In this document: positions 15,251 through 23,700 of the stretch, piece by piece
Layout of the letters: each line of letters starts with the position of its first letter
How positions within the stretch are numbered: position 1 is the first letter of the stretch
Source: Magnetococcales bacterium
GTDB lineage: Bacteria > Pseudomonadota > Magnetococcia > Magnetococcales > JADFZT01
Reading direction: 5' to 3'
NCBI GenBank assembly: GCA_015232395.1
Contig: JADFZT010000047.1
Span: 1-36,639, forward strand
DNA: 36,639 bases
The notes under the pieces: model-generated
The model's input: the letters and a program-made list of their open reading frames with translations, nothing else
Databases searched by the model: none
Told to the model about the DNA's origin: nothing
Position numbers and translations under genes: made by a program

Positions 15251-16579
15251 ATGTCAAAGGCGACTCATTTTAACCACTCAGGCAAACCCTCTCAGGATGC
15301 CTCTACAAATGCTCAGATGACAGCCAGCACCAGGACCAAACGATGTTGGCTGCATGGGGGGGGTGGCCTCTTGCCAGCTGCGATGCTTTTGGGGCTGCTC
15401 TCCCTCCTGCTGCCGGGAACCCTCCGGGCTGAAGGGAGCGAGTGGGACCATTGGGAGGTTTCCGGACATATTGCCGCCCAAACCCAGTGGTTTCCCAAAA
15501 GCCCCGGGGATTCGTCCCAACGCCGTTTTTACCCCTCCCTCTCCTTTCAACCGGAGTTTTACCGGGAGTGGGATGGGGGTAATCAGAGCCTGACTTTCGT
15601 CCCCTTTGTGCGTCTTGATGCCCACGATACCGAGCGGACCCATGGGGATATTCGAGAGCTGACCTGGCTTAAAGCAGCCGATTTTTGGGAGTTCCGGGCG
15701 GGATTGCGCAAGGTTTACTGGGGGGTGACTGAATCCCAACACCTGGTGGATGTGATCAACCAGACCGATCTGGTGGAGAGCCCGGATGGCGAGGAAAAGC
15801 TGGGCCAACCCATGGTCAATCTCTCCCTCAGCCTCGATTGGGGCACCCTGGATCTCTACTGGCTCCCCTGGTTTCGGGAGCGCACTTTTCCGGGCCGGGA
15901 GGGACGCCTGCGCACGCCGCTGGTGGTGGATACCGATCAAACCCGTTATGAATCCGCAGCGGGAGAGAGCCATCAGGATTTTGCCATTCGCTGGTTTCAA
16001 ACCCTGGGAGATTGGGAGGTGGGGCTCTCCCATTTTTCAGGAACCAGCCGGGATCCCTCTCTGATCCCCGGTACCAACGACCAGGGAGAGGCGGTACTCA
16101 TCCCCTACTATGAAAAGATCGATCAGACCGGGGTGGATGTTCAAGGCACCTTCGAAGCGTGGCTCTGGAAGGGGGAGATCATCTCTCGCAGCGGTCAGGG
16201 AGATCGCTACACGGCCCTCACCGCAGGCTTGGAATATACCTTCGTAGGGATTTTGGAATCAGATGCCGATCTGGGGGTGATTGCTGAATATCTGTTCGAT
16301 GACCGTAACAATCAGGCCACTTCCCCCTTTGAAGATGACATCATGGCCGGATTCAGGTTGGCCCTCAACGACACCCAAAGCAGCGATCTGTTGCTGGGAG
16401 CCATCGTTGATCGGGAGAGCGGTGCGGTGGCTTCCAGCCTGGAAGCCAATCGGCGTCTCTGGGACGATTGGAAAATCTCTCTGGAAGGCCGCTATTTTGG
16501 CAACATTCCCTCAAATGACCCCCTCTACGCCTTCAAACGGGATCACTATCTGCAACTGGAACTGGCTCGTTACTATTGA
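15251..16579 (+). CDS. Outer-membrane beta-barrel protein of the export operon
   Basis: A 442-residue protein with a long basic n-region and a hydrophobic signal segment ending LRA|EG. After it come many alternating-hydrophobicity strands rich in aromatic residues (for example FYPSLSFQPEFYREW), and a C-terminal amphipathic strand LQLELARYY that could act as the assembly signal, though ending in Tyr rather than Phe. It resembles barrel proteins found beside MMPL transporters and LolA-like proteins (DUF1302-like). The ATG at 15251 is chosen for the GGAG six bases before it; 15317 is an alternative giving a more normal signal peptide. Last gene of the TetR-MMPL-LolA-like operon. Confidence 0.78.
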   Translation: MSKATHFNHSGKPSQDASTNAQMTASTRTKRCWLHGGGGLLPAAMLLGLLSLLLPGTLRAEGSEWDHWEVSGHIAAQTQWFPKSPGDSSQRRFYPSLSFQPEFYREWDGGNQSLTFVPFVRLDAHDTERTHGDIRELTWLKAADFWEFRAGLRKVYWGVTESQHLVDVINQTDLVESPDGEEKLGQPMVNLSLSLDWGTLDLYWLPWFRERTFPGREGRLRTPLVVDTDQTRYESAAGESHQDFAIRWFQTLGDWEVGLSHFSGTSRDPSLIPGTNDQGEAVLIPYYEKIDQTGVDVQGTFEAWLWKGEIISRSGQGDRYTALTAGLEYTFVGILESDADLGVIAEYLFDDRNNQATSPFEDDIMAGFRLALNDTQSSDLLLGAIVDRESGAVASSLEANRRLWDDWKISLEGRYFGNIPSNDPLYAFKRDHYLQLELARYY

Positions 16580-16665
16580 CCCTTTTCCTTCTGTTTTGTG
16601 ATCTAAAATCATCTATCGGACAGAAAGTTGAACAATTTTTAAACGCAAATAAAACTCATTCTTAC

Positions 16666-16694
16666 TTGACTCTTTTTCCAGACCGGGCTATCTA
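16666..16694 (+). promoter_or_regulatory. Sigma-70-type promoter for the CheX-like gene
   Basis: TTGACT (16666-16671), a 17-base spacer and TATCTA (16689-16694) give a near-consensus promoter. The start of transcription would be near 16701, about 40 bases before the first ATG of the CheX-like frame. Confidence 0.55.
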
Positions 16695-16740
16695 CCCTAT
16701 TGATGGTGTCATTCCAGACTATTCACAAAAATGATGTGGA

Positions 16741-17334
16741 ATGATGGATATTTCAATAGGTGCAGGCTTTACCACTCGGGGGAGGTGGTTGGGCTATTTT
16801 CCTGTGGGCGGCTTCAGCCGAACGGCAGGGTGCATCAGAAGCCGTGTTGGGGGGGCGTTCGTTTTGGAAAAGCAGATAGCGACGATTATTGTCGAAGCCG
16901 TTAAAGAGATCACCTCCGCCTATCTCTTTATGGAAATAGAAGCAGGCCCTGCTATCAACAAACCCATCGACGACACCTATCGTCCACCAAACTCAGAAGC
17001 CACTGCCTTGATCGGATTGGATGGCGGCCTTCAGGGAGGCATTTTTCTTTCGGCCCCGGAGCACATGGCAGATTATCTGGCCAGCGCCATGGCCGGAGAG
17101 GAGTTGAACAATTTTGATGAAATGGTTCGGGACGCCTTTGGGGAGATCGCCAACATGATTGCTGGCGGCATTCAAACCAATCTCTCCACTGAACTGGGCG
17201 CCATTGAACTATCCCCCCCCTCCATCATCTCCCATGGGGATGCCGAGGCGACCTACCAAGGCTATAACCGCAGTGTCCGGCAATTTTTCAAAACCGATTC
17301 CGGCCCCTTCTTCGTGGAAGTTTTCTACACCTGA
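16741..17334 (+). CDS. CheX/CheC-like chemotaxis phosphatase domain protein
   Basis: Residues ~45-197 match the CheX fold: a long first helix (KQIATIIVEAVKEI), a GLDGGLQGGIFLSAP strand pair, and DAFGEIANMIAGGIQT carrying the Glu-x-x-Asn pair that dephosphorylates CheY-P in CheC/CheX/FliY proteins. The protein could lower CheY-P or another response regulator. The first ~41 residues (Gly/Arg-rich) do not look like CheX. A TTG at 16864, preceded by a G-rich run, may be the true start. It converges on the SCO1-like/chemoreceptor pair, consistent with a signalling role. Confidence 0.8.
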   Translation: MMDISIGAGFTTRGRWLGYFPVGGFSRTAGCIRSRVGGAFVLEKQIATIIVEAVKEITSAYLFMEIEAGPAINKPIDDTYRPPNSEATALIGLDGGLQGGIFLSAPEHMADYLASAMAGEELNNFDEMVRDAFGEIANMIAGGIQTNLSTELGAIELSPPSIISHGDAEATYQGYNRSVRQFFKTDSGPFFVEVFYT

Positions 17335-17354
17335 TCCGCTCCGGGACTGAACAC

Positions 17355-17969
17355 CTAAAGGGATTTCATTGCCCCCAGCAGCGCCTCGGATTGGGGGGGA
17401 TAGACCAGATATGTGGAGACAAACGCCCATTGGCTGGCAGCCCTGCGCAAAAAATAGATAAAGCCCCCATGCCCCACCTGATAGGGGTCGGCCAGGGAGG
17501 GGGTGGCATAGACACCAAACTGTCGTGCCATCTGCTTAAGCTCCATCGGCGGCAGATCCACTCCCCGAAAATCGGGGTGAAAGGCCTTGGCATAGGAGTC
17601 GGCCATATCGTTTAGTTCCGGATGATGATTGGCTGCCAGGTTAACGAAAGTAACCCCGACCGATGCTGTCGGATTTTCCCCTGAAAACGGCTCGTAAGCC
17701 CGGGCCAGGGCATTGAGGGCTACGGGGCAAGCGACATCACACCCCACGAAACCAAAATAGACCACCTCCCCGGCATGGGGGGAACGATCCAGAAAAGGGG
17801 CTTGAATGCGTCGGTTGGTGGTGAGAAAACCATCGCCGTCACCATTAAAAACCGGCAGGGCCAATACAAAAAGCCACGCCAGGTTGAGTCCAATCAAAAA
17901 AATGCCAAAAATGACCTTTTTTCGCCCCCCGCCACCATTTTCAAACGCTGCCTTTTCCGAAGTGGCCAT
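17355..17969 (-). CDS. SCO1/SenC-family thioredoxin-fold protein
   Basis: A 204-residue membrane-anchored protein with one N-terminal helix (~18-38) and a periplasmic thioredoxin-like domain. GFVGCDVACPVAL has the SCO-type Cys-x3-Cys-Pro (Cys77, Cys81), and GHGGFIYFL provides the region where SCO proteins carry their copper-binding His. SCO proteins deliver copper to the CuA centre of cytochrome oxidase or act as thiol reductases. No oxidase gene is visible. It begins ~15 bases after the chemoreceptor stop on the same strand, so the two are probably co-transcribed. The ATG at 17969 is preferred to an in-frame TTG at 17978. Confidence 0.82.
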   Translation of the reverse strand: MATSEKAAFENGGGGRKKVIFGIFLIGLNLAWLFVLALPVFNGDGDGFLTTNRRIQAPFLDRSPHAGEVVYFGFVGCDVACPVALNALARAYEPFSGENPTASVGVTFVNLAANHHPELNDMADSYAKAFHPDFRGVDLPPMELKQMARQFGVYATPSLADPYQVGHGGFIYFLRRAASQWAFVSTYLVYPPQSEALLGAMKSL

Positions 17970-17984
17970 TTGGCTCAACAGGAC

Positions 17985-19904
17985 TCAATAGGAAAATTGA
18001 TTTTGGGCGGCATGGAGCTGCTCACCGCTCTGCTCCAAAGAAGCGATGATGGCACTGAGGCTGTCCAAGGCATCCCGCTGCTGGGTGATCAATTCAAACA
18101 CCCCGCTGACACTTGCCATCACCTGACTGGAGGCTGTGTCGGTTCGCCCGGCGGCATCACGGATGGTCTGAGAGAGGGCTCGGGATTCGGAGCTTTTTTC
18201 TGCTACCTGACCGGCTGAATCGCTGGCATGCGCCACCGCCTCGGTGATCTCCTGGGTGTTGTTGACGGCATTATCCGAGGCTATACCCAACTCCTGGGAA
18301 ATCCCCTCCAGATCCCGGGCGCTTTGGGTCACCACATTCACATCCGCCTGCACCTCTCCCATGGAAGTGGCCAACTGCCCCATGGTAGCCTCTTGATTTT
18401 CCATGGCAAAGTTAATCGTATCGTTGGTGTGGTGAATTTTTTCCACGATAGCGGTGATCTCGATGACAGCCTCAGTAGACTCTTTGGAGATGGATTGCAC
18501 CTGGGCTATCTTTTGGGAGATGGCCCGGGTGGCGTTGGCGGTCTGGTGGGCAAGCTCCTTGACCTCATTGGCCACCACCGCAAACCCCTTCCCCGCCTCC
18601 CCGGCACCAGCCGCCTCAATAGAGGCATTCAAGGCCAGCATGTTGGTCTGATCGGCAATGTCGTTGATTCCCTCCACCACCAAGTCGATTTCACCGGCAG
18701 AATCAGTCAGTTTTTTGGAGACATCCAGAATATCCCGGGCGCGATGGCTCGCCTGGCCTGATTCGGCCTTGGCGGCCTTGAGGCGTATGCGAAAGTCGGC
18801 CAGAGTCTGGGTCATACCCTGGAGGACACTGGAAACGTGCCCCACCGACCGGTTGACCCGCTCCTGACTTTCGTTGACCCCGTAGAGGTTGCTTTTGATC
18901 TGCTCGGCAGAATCGGTGACACTGCCTACGACGTCGCTGGTGATCTGGGTTGATTGTAGAATGGTGCCCAGATGAGAGGAGAGATCCACCGCTGCATCTG
19001 AAATCACTTCGATATGTCCGGAAGAGCTCTCCACAGAGGTGCGAATGCCGGAGATATCCCCCCCCAGGCTCTTATTCTCTTCCACCACCTCCTGGGCAAT
19101 GGCCCGGGTCTGCTCGGAATTACCGTTGAGTTGCGTTTGAATGGTAACAAGCTCCCGAATCAACCCCTCCACCTGCCCGGCCTGCTCCCGAATGGCGTTA
19201 AATATTTGACCCAGGGTATCCAAAAATTGATTGACCAGGATCCCCTTACCACGGCTATCCGCCACCCGGATGGAGAGATCCTTTTCGGTAATAATGCGCT
19301 GGATGGCCGCTGAAATACCGCTGTCGGTGATAAACTGACCGGTGATCTGCAAGATGATCATGGAGAGTGCCACAGTCGCTGCAATCACGAACACACCGTG
19401 GAGTAAAACGATATCCCAACCATAGCCGTAGTTGAACACCAGGAGGGGAATGTCAAAAAAGCGGGTATCGTAGATCTGGAAAAGATTGAACAGGCCGTGA
19501 TGAATCACTGCTGTGGCAGAAGCCGCCAGGAGGGGCAGGATATCCTTATAGCGCACCAAAAAGGAGAGAGAGACAAAGACATGAAAGTGCATCTCGATCC
19601 GCCCCATGTGCTGCTGGATCATGATGGCGGAAAAAACAATAAAAGAAATACCGATAAGGGTACGTGAAACGGCACTACCTGGAAAAAAACGATATCCCAC
19701 ATAAGCTATTCCGGTCGTCACCCCCCCACCGATAAAGCCCAGCAGGTAAAACCCATGCGTGTAAGCCGTGAGTGTGGAGACAATCCCCCACTGAATTCCC
19801 AAAAGAAGCAGCATAAAGCGATCGGTTTGAATAAAATCAGCCTCAAGCACCTTTCGGGTTTCCTGGGGAAGGTGGGCATCATAAGCTGGAAAAAAGTTGA
19901 TCAT
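17985..19904 (-). CDS. Methyl-accepting chemotaxis protein with multi-helix His-rich membrane sensor
   Basis: A 639-residue chemoreceptor. Residues ~28-190 hold about six membrane helices with no large periplasmic domain, and His residues cluster in and near them (His99, His106, His108, His135, His136, His169). A HAMP-like stretch and a long coiled coil follow. The signalling tip reads DIADQTNMLALNASIEAAGAGEAGKGFAVVANEVKELA (given here only as DIADQTNMLALNASIEA and GKGFAVVANEV), the CheA/CheW-binding hairpin. No C-terminal CheR-binding pentapeptide is seen. The ATG at 19904 fits relatives that begin shortly before the first helix; an open frame to 20051 adds 49 residues that look unrelated. 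Confidence 0.88.
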   Translation of the reverse strand: MINFFPAYDAHLPQETRKVLEADFIQTDRFMLLLLGIQWGIVSTLTAYTHGFYLLGFIGGGVTTGIAYVGYRFFPGSAVSRTLIGISFIVFSAIMIQQHMGRIEMHFHVFVSLSFLVRYKDILPLLAASATAVIHHGLFNLFQIYDTRFFDIPLLVFNYGYGWDIVLLHGVFVIAATVALSMIILQITGQFITDSGISAAIQRIITEKDLSIRVADSRGKGILVNQFLDTLGQIFNAIREQAGQVEGLIRELVTIQTQLNGNSEQTRAIAQEVVEENKSLGGDISGIRTSVESSSGHIEVISDAAVDLSSHLGTILQSTQITSDVVGSVTDSAEQIKSNLYGVNESQERVNRSVGHVSSVLQGMTQTLADFRIRLKAAKAESGQASHRARDILDVSKKLTDSAGEIDLVVEGINDIADQTNMLALNASIEAAGAGEAGKGFAVVANEVKELAHQTANATRAISQKIAQVQSISKESTEAVIEITAIVEKIHHTNDTINFAMENQEATMGQLATSMGEVQADVNVVTQSARDLEGISQELGIASDNAVNNTQEITEAVAHASDSAGQVAEKSSESRALSQTIRDAAGRTDTASSQVMASVSGVFELITQQRDALDSLSAIIASLEQSGEQLHAAQNQFSY

Positions 19905-20364
19905 GGCAATATATCGATCCAGTGGAGGTGTTGAAATACTGGTTGAAAAGGGTATGCGATAAAGATGATCGTAGGATTTTCCAGGCTCCCCCCCGGTCAA
20001 ACCGACTGATTGCGACCGATAATATCCCATATCCCCTGGAAGTAACAGCAAATCCAGCCTTTTTACTTCAAGAGCTGTTTAAAAAAATATTTTCACCCCT
20101 CAGCTGGACATAACCCACCGCCAAGAATCCGACTCCCCTCCCCCCGCCGCCTCATCACACATTGACCCAAAAAATACCGGAAGCAATCCCCCCGAGCCCA
20201 GCCTACATGCCAGCCCACACCGATCCACACGCCTCCCTCCCAGGCAGCCCTCATATTGTGTTGGCATGATTCCTGCTGTAAGTGCCTCATCAAAACATCG
20301 TTTTTGAGATGATACTAAAGAGGCTCGCCAAAGAACTTTTAATTCGTTCTCAATGGATTGGGAC
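19905..20364. promoter_or_regulatory. Divergent control region between the chemoreceptor and the surface-protein operon
   Basis: 460 bases between two divergent transcription units. The clear element is the sigma-54-type site at 20262-20277 facing the surface-protein operon. Open frames here overlap and show no known motif. The chemoreceptor may start further upstream (20051), which would take part of this region. Confidence 0.5.
20262..20277 (+). promoter_or_regulatory. Sigma-54 (RpoN)-type promoter
   Basis: TGGCATGATTCCTGCT matches the RpoN consensus TGGCAYR-N4-TTGCW except for one base (C for T before TGC). GG (20263-20264) and GC (20275-20276) are exactly 10 bases apart. The start of transcription would fall near 20288, leaving a ~77-base leader before the small exported protein at 20365. 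An upstream activator site was not identified. Confidence 0.6.
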
Positions 20365-20712
20365 ATGAACAACACTCAAAACAAAATCAAGATGATGCTC
20401 GCAGCCACCCTGGTCGGCACCGTCATCACCGCCAATACCGCCAAATCGGATGTGCTGTTCACAGTACCTGCGGTGGCGACTGTAGCCGGTATCGCCGCCT
20501 ACTCGGGGTATCAATTTGGGGAGCAGCTGTTGAACGGCACCCAGCAGCATTGTCAGGCGGTCTCTTACCAGAGCGATCCGGTCTGCCAAAACGTCGAACA
20601 TCTCCCGGAGCCCTACTCCCGCTCAGCCCTTCCCGACGTACCACCACCGGTACTCTTTTCGCCTGGTCAAAACCCACAGGCGGGTACAGATCAGCTGCGA
20701 TTTTATCGGTAA
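20365..20712 (+). CDS. Small exported protein of unknown function
   Basis: A 115-residue protein with an N-terminal signal segment (basic MNNTQNKIK, hydrophobic MMLAATLVGTVI, small residues to about TAKS). A second hydrophobic stretch (VPAVATVAGIAAYSGYQF) follows, then a Pro-rich C-terminus with two Cys residues. I do not recognise the family. An in-frame ATG lies 12 bases earlier (20353); the one at 20365 has GGA at a normal distance. It is the first gene after the sigma-54-type promoter and ends just before the giant surface protein, so it is probably part of the same surface-protein operon. Confidence 0.7.
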   Translation: MNNTQNKIKMMLAATLVGTVITANTAKSDVLFTVPAVATVAGIAAYSGYQFGEQLLNGTQQHCQAVSYQSDPVCQNVEHLPEPYSRSALPDVPPPVLFSPGQNPQAGTDQLRFYR

Positions 20713-20790
20713 GGCCCGACTCATTCCCATCTGGATATGAGCGGTTCCCAATCAAGCATTCAACGCTTTTTAAAAAAAGACGTGACGACC

Positions 20791-23700
20791 ATGAATAAAC
20801 GACTCGGACCTGTTTTTTCCGCCCTTTTCGCCGCCTCCATCTTTGCCACCGGCCCGGTTCAGGCAGAAGCCCCGGTGGCTTCAGCGCTGGCTACCTTGGA
20901 TGGCAGCATTGTCGAATTGGTTGGCGAGGGGGATGCCGTCACACTGGACGCCTCCACCTCCACCGATATCGACGACGACATCGCCACCTATTATTGGCAA
21001 CAAACCGAAGGGAGCAGCGTCACCCTGGATGACGCCAACGCCGAAACAGCCGGCTTCACCGCTCCCACCGATCTGGGGACGGGAGAGGCACTGATCTTTT
21101 GGCTTACGGTCACCGACAACGAAGGTGACACGGACATGGACATGGTGATTGTCAATGTCTCGGATGAGAGACCCCCTCCCACTGCCGAGGCAGGCCCCAC
21201 CCAGACTGTTTCGGAAGGGGAGAGCGTCACCCTCTACGGCTCCGGCTCCCGGGATGAAAACAGCGACATAGAGAGCTACTCCTGGAACCAGATTTCCGGC
21301 CCCTCGGTAACCCTCTCCAGCTCCACCGCCGCTGACCCTACCTTCACCAGCCCCGAGCTGGAAGATGGCTCCACCTCCCTGGTGTTCCAGCTGACGGTAA
21401 CCAATGACTACGGCCTCAAATCCAACGATGAAGTAATCATCAACCTGGTCAATCTCAATCAAGCCCCATCCGCCGATGCCGGAGACGACCAGAGCGCCGA
21501 TGCCGGGGACACCGTCACCTTGGACGGCAGTGGCTCCAGCGACAACGAAGATGCCTCGATTACCTACGTCTGGAGTCAGACCGCAGGCACCAGCGTCACC
21601 CTGGACAGCCTCAACACAGCCTCCCCCACTTTCACCGCCCCCACCACCGATAGCGACGGCGAGGCCCTGCGCTTCAGCCTGAAAGTGTCCGACAGTGAAG
21701 GACTGTCTGACATCGACACGGTGATCGTCAACATTACCGGTGACGACCAAGTCCCCATTGCTGATGCCGGTGAAACGCAAACCGTCAACGAAGGGGAGAT
21801 CGTCACCCTGGATGGCTCAGGCTCCCTGGATGAGGAAGATCAGATCACCCTCTACAGCTGGGAGCAGACCGACGGCCCTTTCGTACTCCTGGACACGCCG
21901 GATAGCGCCACAACCACCTTCACCGCCCCCTTTATCAGCGGCTCCACCACCTCTTTTACCTTTGAGTTGGATATCACCGACGCTGCTGGTTTGTCAGACA
22001 CCGATATCGTCACAATCAACATTACCGATACCAACGAAGCCCCCATTGCCGAAGCCATGGTGCTGGATGCCAATGAGGTGATCGTTACCCAATCCGTAGC
22101 AGAAGGAACCACCATCACCCTGGATGCAGGGGCTTCCAGCGATACCGAAGGCAATGTGGCCAGCTACAGCTGGGTTCAAACCAGCGGCACCAGCGTCACC
22201 CTCTCCAGCAACTCCGAAGCCCTGGTCACCTTTGACACCCCCACCGATACCGATGACGGCGAAGCCCTCACCTTTGAGCTCACCGTAACCGACGCCGATG
22301 GGAAGAGCGATGCCCTGACGGTTTATGTCAACGTTTCCGAATCAGACGAGGCCCCCACCGCTGAAGCCGGTCCCAATCAGAGCGTCATCGAAGGCGATGC
22401 CGTCACCTTGAACGGCAGCGGCTCCCGGGATGGTGAAGGGAATATTGCCAGCTACCAGTGGACTCAGCTGGAAGGCCCCACAGCGGTCATTTCCGATACA
22501 TCCGCTGCCAGCCCCACCTTCACCGCCCCCGCAGCCGATGCCGAAATGGGAGCCATGCTGTTTCAACTGGTGGTGACCGATGAAACCGGCCTGATGGATC
22601 AGGACTGGGTGATCATCAACATCACCGACGACAACACCGCCCCCCATGCCGATGCCGGTTCCGACCAGACCGTGGCCAGCGAAACCGCTGTGACCCTCTC
22701 TGGAAGCAACTCTGGAGATGCTGACGGGGCCGTGGTTGAATTCCAATGGATTCAAATGAGCGGCCCCCTGGTGGACCTCTCCGATCCCACCGACATGGAC
22801 CCCTCCTTTGTCAGCCCCACCATCAGCGGCAACGGAGCTTCATTGACCTTCATGGTGATCGTCTCCGACAGCGACGGACTGGCCGACTATGATTCGGTCG
22901 TGGTCAATGTGACCGATGGCGATGTCTCTCCTCCCGAGGCTGATGCTGGTGCGGAGCAGAGTGTCGATGAAGGGGAGAGTGTCACCCTGAACGGCTCCAA
23001 CTCCCGAGATAACGAAGATGACGTGGTGAGCTATAGCTGGGAACAGGTCAGTGGCCAGACAGTCACCCTTTCCGATGCCACCGACGCCAAACCCACTTTT
23101 ACCGCACCCGATGTCAGCACCGACGGTGAAGTGCTCACCTTTGATCTCACAGTGACCGACAGCGACGGGCTTTCGGGAAGCGATTCGGTGTTGGTTAACG
23201 TTTCCGAGAGCAACCAAGCCCCCATTGCCATCGTAGGATCCAGCGAAACAGGAAGCAACGTTGATATCCAAACAGCTGAGGGAGGTAGCTTCGTCACCCT
23301 GAATGCCTCCCACTCATCAGATCCCGAAGGAGGTGAACTCACATTTCAGTGGATCCAAACGATGGGTGATACGGTCATTCTGGCTGACCCAACGGCCTCA
23401 CAGACCATTTTCTCTGCACCGTTAATTACCGATAGCAGCCTCTCTTTGGCCTTTTCGGTGACCGTCACCGATAGCGCCGGGCTCTCTGCCACCGGATCAT
23501 CCACCATCAATATCACCGATGGGAGCAACAACGCTCCCACCGCCTATGCCGGTAGCGATCAAGCCGCTGAAGAAGGCAGTACCGTCACCCTGGATGGCTC
23601 CGGCTCCAGCGATGAAGAGGATGGGGCCAACATCACCTATGCCTGGAGCGCTTCCCTGGCGGATGTGACCTTTTCCGATCCCGCTGCGGCCAACCCCACT

